NCBI GenBank assembly: GCA_037127255.1
Contig: JBANSL010000002.1
Coordinates: forward strand, 40,154,892-40,218,891
Reading direction: 5' to 3'
Length of the DNA stretch: 64,000 nucleotides
Origin: Persicaria tinctoria
Taxonomy: Eukaryota; Streptophyta; Magnoliopsida; Caryophyllales; Polygonaceae
Positions 34,540 to 45,394 of the stretch are shown piece by piece. Below the pieces are notes generated by a model. That model did not search any database and was not told the origin of the DNA. It was given only the letters and a program-made list of their open reading frames with translations. The translations under genes were made by a program, and so were the position numbers. Every line of letters begins with the position of its first letter. Within the stretch, counting starts at the first letter, position 1.

Positions 34540-35533
34540 GTTAGTCTCACAGATGATTAAATCTAATAAACGTGAGTTATGCTCTGATATCAATTGAAGA
34601 GCGCAGCAGGAGATATAAATAGAATAGAAATACTAGGGGGGGTGAATAGAGTATGGGCAATTTTCGCAAAGTAGAGTCAAGGCCTTGAAGTGAGTGTCAA
34701 GATCTTGACAGTTCTTCTAAACCATGTTTACGAAAATAAGAATATCAAAATAAAATGCGAAAAATAAAACTAAAAGTAAAGCATAAAGAACACGAGAATT
34801 GTTAACGAGGTTCAGCACAACTTGGCTCAGTCCCCGCATAGGGTTATCAAACTCATAGGATTCAACACACTTATTTCACTTTTTCTTAGGAGTTCTAGAT
34901 ACACTCTAGAAGAACTTCCCTTCCTCTATCCACTTGTAGCCTAACCTTCTACTATCTAGTCAACCCAAAATACAGTGAAATAAAAGCTCTACCCACATCA
35001 ATGTGTGTATACATTTGAGTATCGGAATACTCTTTAGTATAAAACTAATTATTTGTACTATAAAGCTCTTGTGTTTCTCTCAAACTCTCAAAAGATAAAC
35101 TCTAGAACAACAAGGAGAAAAAGTAACAGAAACTGTGGCGGGTGATTGAAAGTAGTGGAAGGCTTAAATGATCAAACTTGCGTTCGTGTGGTGTGTCTTC
35201 TATTGGAAGCATTCCTCTTTGTTTATACGGTTCAATCCTTCTTGATAGCAATTTGAAATTCAAAAGCTTGGCTCCAGTAGGTCCTAAAATGTTTCTCTAA
35301 ATCTTCAACCAACTTTTGAGATATCTTCTAGAAGTTTGGCTCACTTCTAGCCGGTGAACTTCCCACAAAAATCCTTACCAAGATTTCAAACACTTGTGGC
35401 CCATATCATTTGCATCTAAAGCTTATGCACAAATCCAAATAGCCCATAATATAATAATAAGAATATGGCCCAATATGATAATCCAAAAAAGTGATTAACT
35501 GAACGAGAATAGAAAGGCTCGGTTTGTCTTACA
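34540..35533 (-). mobile_element. Sirevirus 5' fragment: LTR, primer site, gag start
   Basis: On the minus strand an LTR runs from 35533 (TGTAAGACAAACCG) to 34595 (ending TTCA). It includes the C-rich box TTCACCCCCCC at about 34640. The primer site TGATATCAGAGC is at 34581-34592. The following leader closely matches the one at 23297-23340 and ends at the gag ATG (about 34551). Everything beyond is missing, cut off by the CACTA-like end. TGATATC differs by one base from the standard TGGTATC. Confidence 0.75.
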
Positions 35534-36125
35534 GCATTCACAAACTAACCAATATGGAACCTGCATAAATGTTTGTCTCGATTAAGGTGGACTCATCACT
35601 TACTACCTAATACTCCGTAAATGAGATATTCATTATTGGTAGAAGAATCAAAAAAAAAAAAAAAAAAAGAGAGAGAGAGAGAAGAGTAGCCAAAATCAGT
35701 TAACCCTTGATTTAAGCAACTAAAGATATGCATGCATTCACCATCCTGTTTTTCTACCGAAAGTCTCGTTGTTATAGTGAACTGACTTCCAGTCTAATAA
35801 ACAACTAATGATCATTGTCGACGCTAGATACATGCATGTCTTTACTTTAGGGTCCGACTCCCACAGGGACGTCCATTGGGCTATGCAAAAAGCCCAATCG
35901 AACAAGGCCCCCAATTCTCAAGGGTCCCTTCCCGTTCCAATTTAACTGTAACATACAGTTTAGGCATTCTCCACCCTTGATTTAACCGATGTCTAGGATC
36001 AGTCTACCTTTTATTTTTTAATAAATAAATAAGTTTTACAAAACTCCTACCTTCCCCAAATTTCCTCCTTCCCAGTTCTTATGGTGATATGCCCAGGTAC
36101 CGGCGACGACAAGAAGGAAACTAAA
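35534..36125. other. Intergenic DNA with A-run and GA repeat
   Basis: A18 followed by (GA)n lies at about 35650-35684. The rest, including 'tgggctatgcaaaaagccca' near 35879, has no gene. The end (36040-36120) is pyrimidine-rich and could be a gene leader for the possible exon that follows. Confidence 0.35.
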
Positions 36126-37043
36126 GATGACACAAACAATTGAAGGCGGAATGAAGGAGGCGCCGACGCTGGTGTGGTGCGCAAGAGAGGACGCCGAAGA
36201 AAGGTATGTTTATCCATTAATTCGGGGTTTATGAGAAAATTAGGGTTTAGTTTGGAAAAAAAAAACAGGGTTTATGGGTTTGGACAAAATTAGGGTTTAG
36301 TTCGCAATTTGTGATTGAATACATAGAATTGAATGGATTTGTACGTAAAATTTAGAGAGTTTCATGGGTTTGGACAAAATTAGAGTTTATTGATTGGTTT
36401 GGAGATTCATGTGCCGTGGTTGAATTTGTGAATCAAGTTTAATGGATTCATAGGTCAAATGTAGAGATTTTTGGGTTTTATGTGTTTGAATTTGATATCA
36501 AGTTTCTGCACAATCGGAATGGGAATTTAATTTGGTATACAAATTGAATCAAATTGAACTTGTGAAATCGTAAGAATATTGGGTTTCTTTGTGATGCACA
36601 TTGCAATTCGATCAAAAGTAATGACTAATGTTGTACAAAGAGCACATAAGTTGAATACTTTTTTTTTAATTTCTTTAAATGATTGATGATTAGTATCTTC
36701 TTGTGACCGGACTGCTTATAAGCAGGAGAAACACCAGCTCTTGCTTGCGCTGATTTGTGATGTAAAAGGGCATATTATGGGGCTGATTTGTGATGACAAA
36801 GGGTTGTCCAGGTCTACCATAAGATTCATGGTTGCAACTGGATCAGGCATAATCAGCCCACCTATGACCTTGCTGCTGAATTTTTTACCGTTGCTTTACA
36901 AAGAGCTGCTCACCAAGTGCAGTGAAGGTGCTATCTCCTTTGTATGTTATGGCTATGGTTTATTGTCATATGAAGTCTTGAGGAAAGCGTTGGATTTTCA
37001 CAAGGTATGGTCATATTTTAGTGTCGTCTTTTTGCTGAAATAA
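36126..37043 (+). CDS. Possible spliced gene fragment, unidentified
   Basis: A short ATG frame at 36126 (MTQTIEGGMKEAP) runs into a donor-like AAAGGTATGT (about 36203). After about 515 bp of T-rich intron-like sequence, AAGCAG (about 36725) precedes an open stretch of about 95 codons, which ends at a second donor-like CAAGGTATGG (about 37003). The second stretch (CDVKGHIMGLICDDKGLS) matches no family I recognise. Joining the two as drawn does not keep one frame, so the start or splice is wrong or the gene is broken. Confidence 0.25.
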
Positions 37044-37211
37044 GTGCATAAATTCGGTTGTCAAGTGATAAAAATCCATTGTCAAGCATACCATTTAGCA
37101 AACATACCATCTGCTATGATAGAATTATGAAACTGAAATTAATGAAGATGATCACCAATATCAGGAAGATAATTTTTAGATTTCATGTATATTTAGTAAA
37201 AAAAATTTTTT

Positions 37212-37281
37212 AGCCTATTAGCTCAAATGGTAGAGTGGTGTGCTCATTCATAAAGATGCGGGTTCAAGTCCCGTATAGGCT
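37212..37281 (+). other. tRNA-like sequence
   Basis: The ends AGCCTAT and ATAGGCT pair over 7 bases. The A box is TAGCTCAAATGG and the T arm GCGGG TTCAAGT CCCGT; CAT sits where an anticodon would be, but the anticodon stem does not form. A short A-run follows. This is the best preserved of the four related copies (2651, 31470, 31944 and this one). Confidence 0.5.
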
Positions 37282-37583
37282 AATGTTGTAAAAAAAATTG
37301 AGTACAAGGAAACATGATAAATCTCAAGGAAAAAGGACAACTACAGTACACAATAATTCATTTTGTAAAAATACTCCTAGAAACAGAGGGGTAAACAATG
37401 CTCCTAGAAAATTATTCTGTAAAAATACAAGATGAGATGAGAAAATTATTAAAACTAATGTGAGGAAACATAGTTGCAACACTAAGATGTCGAGTTCGTA
37501 AACAAACAACACTAAAAAAATTTAAGACATGTCTTTCTGCTCAATCATATGCCGAATTCTGAAGTATAACTTGAAATTTGTAA

Positions 37584-38776
37584 TCAACCATCATAACCCT
37601 GCATTAAATTGTTACCCGTTAAAGTTGAACTACACTACATTTCATAAAAAAAAAACCCATTTATTTGGCATATATACTTACGTGATTATGTGTTGAACTA
37701 TTCTGTAAAAATCCTTGATGATTCTGATTTGTAAACTCCACATTCATAGCCTATAAAAAAGCAATTCTTATTACAACAATAATAAGCAAATTTAGTTTAT
37801 ATAAAATTTTGAGATGTGATTAGTTTATGATTTTACCTGACTAACTAAATGGGAGTCTTGCAAGTGATGGAAAGAAGACATCATCTGATCACTTCCATTC
37901 TTTGGTTCCTAACAAATAAGATATAAGTTCCTTTAAAAAATGAAATAACCTAAAATTAATGAACTTTACCTCAAAGAATTGAGCAGAACTAATATCATAA
38001 TTACTCAAAGGTTGCTCTGGAAAAATCTCATTTGGCAAAATATGCTCATCTCCAACTTCCTGTTAAGACCATACAAATCAGCAACACATACATATATACA
38101 TGTGATAATTTAAAATATGCTTTTATTCCATTTTCATTTCATATGCATACACAAAACATACCTTCAACGATTGATTTTTCTGAGTTGGTTTCTTTTTTCT
38201 TTTATTTTGCACAACTGATTGACCCTCTGAAGCTTGAACCGAATTCTTCTTTTTCATTCTATGTAATTTTTCATTCCATCCTTTTAACCGTCTTCCTCAT
38301 TTTCTCCCTTCTTTTTTCTTCAAGACAACATTGGGAGGAAGTATTTCACTACTTTGTTGAACACTTGCATTCAAATCATGAATTGACAAAGTATCTTCAT
38401 GCCCTTGCAACTATAAGTTGGACAACATCTTATCAACTTCTTCAATTATAACATTCAACTTGCTATCCAAAAATAAGGACGAGTCTTCAAAATTGGAAGC
38501 ACGAAAAGCTATATTCACAAATTTGCGACACAAATGTCTATATCTCCGTGTAGTTTCCACCTGAGGATCCTCAACAACAATCCTCCCGCTGATATCTTGT
38601 ACAATTACACTCCGTGCTTCTTTAGTCCATCGTTTGAGAATATATTTTTCAGGAACCAATATAATGTTCATGCATCTATGACCATTAAAGCGTGAGAACA
38701 TAGTATTCCCAATCTATCAAACATCTTGCAGCTACATGAAACTGTTTGAGTTGAATGATTGCCCAACACTGTATAT
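37584..38776 (-). pseudogene. FAR1/FHY3-family 3' exons (broken)
   Basis: FAR1/FHY3 proteins are Mutator-transposase-derived transcription factors. The remaining part starts in the SWIM zinc finger: VSCSCKMFDRLGILCSHAL (38710-38760), followed by PEKYILKRWTKEAR, the usual continuation. The large exon (38162-38776) has one frameshift near 38685 and in-frame TAG (about 38411) and TGA (about 38307) codons. Smaller 3' exons are recognisable by GT/AG borders and a kept frame: 37970-38059, 37837-37908, 37682-37750 and 37584-37598 (stop TGA). Everything upstream of the SWIM finger is missing because an LTR fragment adjoins at about 38777. Confidence 0.8.
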
Positions 38777-39170
38777 TCTTTGAAGGAGGGTTCCTGTGTT
38801 GAGAAATTTCTCTGAGATTTCTTGAAGGGAGCTCGTCTGGGTTGGGTGCTACCTGAGTGCCTGATCACATGAAGAAGTAGAAGTCTTTGAAGGAGGGTTC
38901 CTGTGTTGAGAAATCTCTCTGAGATTTCTCGGTGTCCTTGACGGACGATCTCTAACCCTATTCTCCTCTTATCTTCGTTCTTGTGTTGCTTTAGAAATCG
39001 CTAGTTTAGATCTTGTGCATCTGATTCCATTGTAACCTGTTTTGAACTTGGATATATGCTTAGTGAAATTGGGTGAGCCTCCCCTCCCGAGGTTCCGCGG
39101 ATGTAGGGTAACCGAACCGCGTAAACAAAGGTTGTGTGTTTCATTTATTCGTTTTTTGTTATCCTGTTGA
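38777..39170 (+). repeat. Copia LTR fragment with a 107-bp internal duplication
   Basis: It resembles the inner half of the Copia LTR at 13400-13690: 'gagatttctcggtgtccttg' and 'aggttccgcggatgtaggg' with 'ccgcgtaaacaaag'. A different subfamily is likely, as many positions differ. The phrase 'tctttgaaggagggttcctg' is present twice (38777 and 38884). Only part of the LTR is here; it joins the FAR1 pseudogene. Confidence 0.75.
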
Positions 39171-39439
39171 TCGAATGTGAGAGCCAGACTACTCTAAATC
39201 GTTATCACTTCTTTTCTTTCCTGCAATGGAAATCACAACAAATAATCTCTCTATAAATCTCTAATTGTCTAATTTGAAGCACGGTGTGGTGTATATAGTA
39301 AAATAAGTGAGTACAAATACCAACATCTATCTTTAAACATCAAATTAGATAACTTGCCAATTAACAAATTTTGAATCATTTTCAAGAGATAGATATTGGT
39401 GCTTTATGAAGCATGGAAATGACATTTTTTTATTTCTGG

Positions 39440-39710
39440 AGGTGTCTGACAAGGGGAAACAGGGAAGCGGCTCGGAAGCGGTAGGGAAACGACATTTTTT
39501 TATTCTTCTAGTCTTCGTCAATCCTCATTTGCCCTATTTTTTTGTTTGATTTCATTTTTTGATTCTTCTAGTCTTCTTCTAGTCTTTTTCGTCAATCCTT
39601 TGAATGATATTTGTTTGATTTCATTTCGTATTGTCGTTTCCTCGCCGTTTCCTTATTTTTAAAATTGCCGCTTCCCCGTGTCCCCGTTTCCCGTGTCTGT
39701 GCAACCTAGT
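39440..39710. mobile_element. Probable fold-back MITE
   Basis: The left part 'gggaaacagggaagcggc' and the right part 'gccgcttccccgtgtccccg' / 'cccgtttcccgtgtc' are inverted relatives around a T-rich centre. The outer sequence 'tgtgcaacctagttgg' looks like a terminus. There is no clear target duplication. Confidence 0.4.
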
Positions 39711-39754
39711 TGGTGCTATATTTTGGAGTAAAACCTGAACTTATCCATATGATC

Positions 39755-40095
39755 GAATTCAGATCCAAGAGCACATATCAATCGTGAAATGCCCAAACAC
39801 CAACTGTGAAGGGATGATTGGGGCATCCGACTGAAGGGACTTCTCTGCCCTTCTCCTTAATGACGAGGTGGTGGTAGGGTCCAGCGAGTGCTCGAGCTGC
39901 CACTGCTTGTTCTGCACTAAATGCAAGGTGGGTTGGCATGGAGGACTTGACTGCGCTGAGTTTAAGAGGTTAGGGAAGGAGGGATTTGGATGTGTTAGCC
40001 GAGAATCTCGCCAAGGAAAAGAAATGGAGGAGGTGCCCAAACTGTAGGTTCTTCATTGAGAAGACTTCCTGATGTCTACACATTACCTGCAGTGG
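39755..40095 (+). pseudogene. IBR-domain (RBR E3 ligase type) pseudogene fragment
   Basis: The plus strand encodes, over two frames, an in-between-RING pattern: KCPNTNCEGMIGASD, a stop, then SSECSSCHCLFCTKCKVGWH and GLDCAEFKRL. It next reads KEKKWRRCPNCRFFIEKTS, a stop, and CLHITC. RBR ubiquitin ligases carry exactly this CPxxxC...CxxCxxxFCxxCxxxWH...C...CPxC order. Two in-frame stops and at least one indel make it non-functional. Only the IBR and the start of RING2 are present. The F1 element is inserted 70 bp downstream. Confidence 0.75.
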
Positions 40096-40164
40096 AGGTC
40101 ATTTTCCTCATATTAACTTTTTTTTTCTTGGTATGTTAATTTAGAGAATATTTGTGAAGGTATG

Positions 40165-41381
40165 TGATAGAGTTTATTTTAGTCATGTAATTGCATATTA
40201 TATTATCTTATTTCCATGCATATTTTACCTATTTTATAATTAATTTATATCATTTGATTTTAAGAGTCTACACTAGTACTTTTATACATTTCAGGTATTT
40301 TTAAACTAGATCGCGTAAATTTGGAGGTTGCTCCTAACATATTAGATCGTTTTGCAAATAGGAAGGCAAGATTGGCCGGGCTGATGAATGGCGACGCGGC
40401 TCCGGAGCAGGACCTGTGCTCCACCAAAGCATTACTAGTTTCTTCATATATTTATACTGTATTAAATTAGATACTCCGTATTATTTATATTGTTATATAT
40501 TGTTATATATTTTTGTATGATGAGATATTATATAGATTGATTAGGTTTTATTTAGCTTACAGTATATATACATTCATTCATACGAAAGAAACAGAGAGCC
40601 GACAGACCGGCCGTGATTCACTTTTACCATATAACCCTAGTTATGTTTTGTTTTAGTTTTATGGAGATCTAAATTCTTCCGTTTCGTCTATGAATTGAAG
40701 CTTTGATTTGATAAAGTTGTGAGATTTCTATTCTGGTTCTATTCCTATTAATTCGTATTGATTCTTTTGCGAGTATTGATTGATTTCTTCTAGTCCGTAC
40801 AACTAGTTGAGATTATTGCTAAGATTTTGTAGATTCCTCGTAGCGAACCTTAATCCATAGTAGCAATCATGCCTTTTTAGGACTCGTAAGACTAAACTGG
40901 TGTGTAGAGAATCAATTACACGTTGAATGCTGACTCGTAGCTTGGTGTGTTGCATGTATCCTGGTTAATCCTTAATCTTAATGCTACTATTAGGTTGAAT
41001 CTTAACCGTGTTAGGGTTATCTAATCAGTAAGGGTTACTAGGACTCGTAGGACTAGTAATTTACACAAGATCAGGACAGGAACAATAATCGGATGAAAAG
41101 ATAACTTGAAGAAAATCAAGGATCAACTATTCAAATTAAAGTGTATATTTGTAGATCAAACTATCTTCTTAATTGTTATCTCCGTTATTTGTTTATAGTT
41201 TATTTTCTTTTCTTTCTTATTCTCATCACACCAAAACCTCTCTTTTGTCTTAATTGGTAAATAGACTTAACTTAGGAATAACTTGATTCTCTGTGGGATC
41301 GACTCGTGCTTACCACGCTACATTAGTTAGTAAGTTCGAATTTATTTTGATACGGTTTAGGTGACTAAAAACCATCTATCA
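40165..41381 (+). repeat. F1 5' LTR
   Basis: 1217 bp, TGATAG...TATCA. It matches the 3' LTR with scattered substitutions and a few small indels (for example a repeated 'ttgttatata' at about 40490). Confidence 0.92.
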
Positions 41382-41384
41382 AAT

Positions 41385-41402
41385 TGGCGCCGTTGCCGGG
41401 GA
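41385..41402 (+). other. F1 primer binding site
   Basis: TGGCGCCGTTGCCGGGGA begins three bases after the LTR; it is the common primer site of plant Tat/Athila Gypsy elements. Confidence 0.88.
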
Positions 41403-41549
41403 ATCAAAGTTTATTTCTTTGTTTTGTGTGTTTGCCGATTATTGTATATAAGTATATAACTTAACTTTGTTGTGAACCTATCTTACGGTTCACGACAACC
41501 TTACTACTAATATTTTAAGATGAGATTAATGTAGTGTCAAGGGGAAAAT

Positions 41550-42185
41550 TTTCACCATTATTTCACAAGAGTGCATAATTTATTGGACGCCCGTTATGCA
41601 AGAGGTTATCACGACAGTTTGCAAGATATGGTTGTTTGTGTACTTGAGGGCATGACTCCTGAGACCAAAGAACTTGCCGAGTCTATGAGTAACGGAGGCT
41701 TGACAAGTTTCGACTTATCAGAGATGTGGGATTTTGTCTGCTACATGGGTCACCAGGTGGAGCAGGAAGAAGCTTTCACACGCCGGGTTATGTTGGAGCA
41801 GGTGCTTAAAAGGATGGAGTGAATTGAGGAACAATTGAACCAACTTAATCAACCGGTGAGTGAGTTGGTAGTAGAGTAATGCTTTATTCTTCAAGTTGAT
41901 GAAAGCCAAGACACAAACAATGATGGTTTGATCGATGAGAGCCCGATGCTCCCTTACATGGAGTCTCATGAATGCACGCATGTGGATCAATGTGTTTTGG
42001 CTCCTATTTCATCTGAAGAAATCATCCCCGACTTGCCTATCAAGGAACCATGTACCGAGTCGATTGTTGTGGCTCCCGAGCAAGAGTTTGTCAAATTGCT
42101 GAGGGCGTTAACAATGTCTAATCTTAAGTTGGAAAGAAACCCAAGGTATGTTTTTTTTCCTTATTCGTTTTATTTTATGTTATGA
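41550..42185 (+). pseudogene. F1 gag remnant
   Basis: The open stretch 41571-41822 has the pattern CVLEGMTPETKELAESMSNG followed by SEMWDFVCYMG, which matches the C-terminal gag region of Tat/Athila elements (G-TPETK-x-ES-x-NG). A stop at 41820-41822 and another near 41878 interrupt; a second acidic frame follows to 42185. No zinc knuckle or matrix region is visible, so it is a fragment. Confidence 0.6.
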
Positions 42186-42220
42186 TTAATTTTTATATTT
42201 CTTTATTTATTTTCTTCTTA

Positions 42221-42293
42221 AAAAAAACAAAAAAACAAAAAAAAAAAACAAAAAAACAAAAACAAAAAAACAAAAAAACAAAAAACAAAACTT
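42221..42293 (+). repeat. A-rich tract (CAAAAAA)n
   Basis: Low-complexity runs of A interrupted by single C residues. It separates the gag remnant from the exon-like segment and could mark an insertion junction. Confidence 0.8.
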
Positions 42294-44289
42294 CTTCCCG
42301 TCTCCCTCATTCTTTCCCTTCTCCATGCATCCTTCACCACCGTCTTCTCTCAAACCCACTCAGCGTCGCCCTTCACCACCGGCTTTCCACGCTCACCAAA
42401 CCACATCGTCACCTCTTTCCCGTCGGCATCTTCCTCGCCCTTTTCGCTCACCATCGCCGCGCTTTCTTCCCCTTTCCCGCCGGTCCTCTTTCCCGCTCTT
42501 TCCCTACCATCGCCGGTGCGCCACCACTCGCCCTTCGCCATCAACAATTTGCCACCACTCCTTCACCACAACCATCGCCGCACTCCGTCCTGAAGCCCAG
42601 CGATCGCCGGAGCATCAGCGTCGCTCCTCACCATCTCGCCATATCTTGTCCCGACGGAACCCTAACCAAAGGTCCGCCTTGCACTCCGCTTGAGCGCTTC
42701 CTTACCATCACCGCCGGAACGCCCGAGCCTCTAGCGATCTTCCCTCACCACCACTGGATTCCGCTCCCTCTCTGCTAAATTGATCTTGTGATTAGCTGCT
42801 CCACTGCTGCTCTCTCGCCTGCAATTCATCCTCCAATTTCGCCTCAGGTAAGTGCAGTTTAGTATTTTTCTTTCATTCCTATCAATCTGCTATGTCGGAA
42901 CTTGTTAGCCTTCTTCTTTGCTGTTTATTCTAGATTGAAAGTGATTAGAATTGAAATTGCTTAAATTTTTGTGATTAGGTGCGTGAGTGATCTGGTGGAT
43001 GTTGAAATTGATATTTGACTACCTCTGTTCACTTGTGCTGAATTTGATAGCCTTTGATGATAGGTTCATTGTTGTCACATTGGGTTGCAGCTAAGATTAT
43101 GAGAATTCGGTAGACATGAACTACCTATTGCTGATTAATTTTTTCCTTGATTGAATCTGAAATCGGCTGAGTTAGTTTTTTTTTTTTAAGTCTCATGATA
43201 ACCTTTGGATCAAATTTTTAGGTGGAATTTGACAAATTTTGTTGCTAAAATTGATCAGTTTAGTTTCGAAATTTAATCTCTTATTACACCTATTTACTGG
43301 AAGTGTTGGCTACTAGATTAAATTGTGCTCATGCCTTTTATGTTACTTGCTTGTTTCATGACTGAGCATGGTTACAAGTGTTAGAATTGGTTTTACTCTT
43401 GCTTATGAGGCTAAATACTTGTTGAGTTGAGTTGAGTTTCTCTTGATTGATGGAGTTGGTTTGGCTGAGAATCTGTGCATTCGGATTGTGCCCCTTGTGA
43501 TTTTGTTTGCTTGTCCGCTCCCTGTGTCCATATCCAATTTTCATGAATTTAGTTGCAAAATATGGATGAGCGTGATCTATGGGGTTGATTTTTATTTGAT
43601 TGCTTAGTTGTTGCTTGAATTGGCGGTTGACTTACTTGATTTTAAGGAATTCTTGTTGAATATGGCTTCTTGCTTTGAGTTCTGATCGTTATTATTTGGA
43701 CAAGCCTAGCTACTTTGAGTTGGTGCTCATGTTTAAATTTTTGCTCCTTGAAGTCACGTGCAGTCCATGTTTTTCATTTGTCCTAAATGACTGAGCATGA
43801 GTTGATGGCTGATTTTTGCTGAGTTGGTATTTGTTATTTCTTTTACTTGGATGATATTATTATGCTTGGAAAGTTGGAACGTGTTCGGTTGGTGTGTTTT
43901 CTTTGTCTTTTGTTTAGGCCAGGACAAATTGCGAAGGAGCCTGCCTATATTTGTTTTGACTCCAGAGTGTCAATTACATCCAAGTTGCTGGTGAAAGTTT
44001 CTGCTGACTACCTTGGGCTGTATTTTTGCTCTTTTATGATATTTTAAGGGTGTAAGTACTTAGGAATAGTCACCTATCTTGCTGAATTTTCTGGTTTTGA
44101 TATTCCTTTGTTACTAAATTGAATCTGCTGCTGATTTCTATTCTAGTTTTGCTTGTTTTTGCTGCTGTTTTGGTGTTGGACAGGCCCTATAATTATAAGA
44201 AGTTGCTGATTTTTATGGTCTGTTCGAAAGCTACACCAGTACCTCCTCTTGAGCTAAATGGTTGCCCTAAATGCCCGGTTATTTTGTGA
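42294..44289 (+). other. Exon-intron-exon-like segment inside F1
   Basis: 42296-42847 is GC-rich, pyrimidine-rich and strongly unlike its AT-rich surroundings. It ends in a consensus splice donor, CTCAGGTAAGT (42843-42853). A T-rich 1336-bp stretch follows and ends in TGTTGGACAG (44174-44183). The next about 100 bp could be a second exon. I recognise no protein domain in the Pro/Ser-rich open frames. It may be a captured host gene 5' region or an element-specific intron as known in the related Ogre branch. Confidence 0.4.
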
Positions 44290-44319
44290 GTTTCCTCTAC
44301 CTCTTTCGTTCTTTTTCTT

Positions 44320-44370
44320 TACTTTGAGGACAAAGTAAAATTTTAAGCATGGGGTGGAGAATTCAAGTAT
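44320..44370 (+). other. Internal polypurine-tract-like sequence of F1
   Basis: 'gaggacaaagtaaaatttta' followed by AGCATGGGGTGGAGA strongly resembles the true 3' tract (45361-45394, 'gacgagcaaaagtctaagca' then TGGGGTAGTT). It suggests an ancestral pol end or an internal duplication. Confidence 0.5.
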
Positions 44371-44819
44371 CACTCCGGATTCATATATATATTCTGTTTC
44401 ATTTTCTGGTATATGTTGCATGGCATTATAGGTTGCATTGTAGGTATTTGATAGTTATCCCATGTTTATAGTAAGTCATTGAGTCTTAGTTTTTGATTAG
44501 TTCATTTTAGTTGTGTTAAAAAGTTGATTCTATGATTGGTATGACCTCGATGATGATATATGGTTTTTCATGGCTTAAGAGTTAATAAAATGGAATTTTA
44601 ATTGAATAAAGACACTTGTGAGAGTTCCATAGATGATCTGGATTATGATCTTTAGTTATAACTTGATTATTGGTTGGATGTTCAGTTTAGAGCAATCTTT
44701 AAAAATTTTATATGATTTGTAATGTTTATGTCTAAACCCCTGATGAAAAGCACTAGTAAATTCGGTTATCTGATTGATGTGATTTTTGATGTGATTTGAT
44801 ATATATGTCGGGTTGATGA

Positions 44820-45000
44820 GTGTAAGGAGGATAAAATTCACTTACACCGCTCGAGGAGAATAAAATTCACTCGAGTGAAAAAAATAATCAATAAACCAAT
44901 GTTCGAGGAGAATAAAGTTCAATCGACACTAAGAATTGAGAAAAAAAAATACGGTTAGTAACCGATCCTGTTTGTGGAGAATAAAATTCACGCAAGGAGG
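44820..45000 (+). repeat. Four interspersed copies of GAGGAGAATAAAATTCAC
   Basis: Versions occur at about 44827, 44854, 44905 and 44977 in the 3' non-coding part of F1, separated by unrelated bases. Some are flanked by CTCG/CGAG steps. Confidence 0.65.
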
Positions 45001-45394
45001 AAGAAAAAGTGTTTAGAGAAATGGAGAAAAATGAAAAAAAATATATATATGAGCTTTATTGAAAATCCGAAGTAGAAAAGACCTAGTAATCTATGAGTGT
45101 TTATGACAATTTTAAAGTGCTTAATGAATTTGATTGCTCAATATATTCTGAATACAAGCATCCCCTGAACCTAATTAGAGTTTAAAGCAATGAGTATGAA
45201 AGGTTTGATGTGGGTCTCATAGTGTCCTAACTATTTTGAGTTTAACGTAATAAATACACAGGTAGCCATGAGAACCATATTGATGAGTGATCATTCATAG
45301 AAATTTCTTTGAGTCTCTTGTCTTTCATTTTGAGTATGTCTTTATTTTAAGTTAGTTTGCTCGGGACGAGCAAAAGTCTAAGCATGGGGTAGTT

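Noticed and set aside
37212..37281. Functional tRNA-Met gene (CAT in the anticodon position)
   Set aside because: Acceptor and T arms pair, but the anticodon stem cannot form and no related copy folds well.
42182..42778. 198-codon Lys- and Pro/Ser-rich open frame in F1 as a protein-coding gene
   Set aside because: It starts in an A-run and continues through pyrimidine-rich sequence with several overlapping open frames; no domain, and a splice-donor context suggests untranslated leader sequence.
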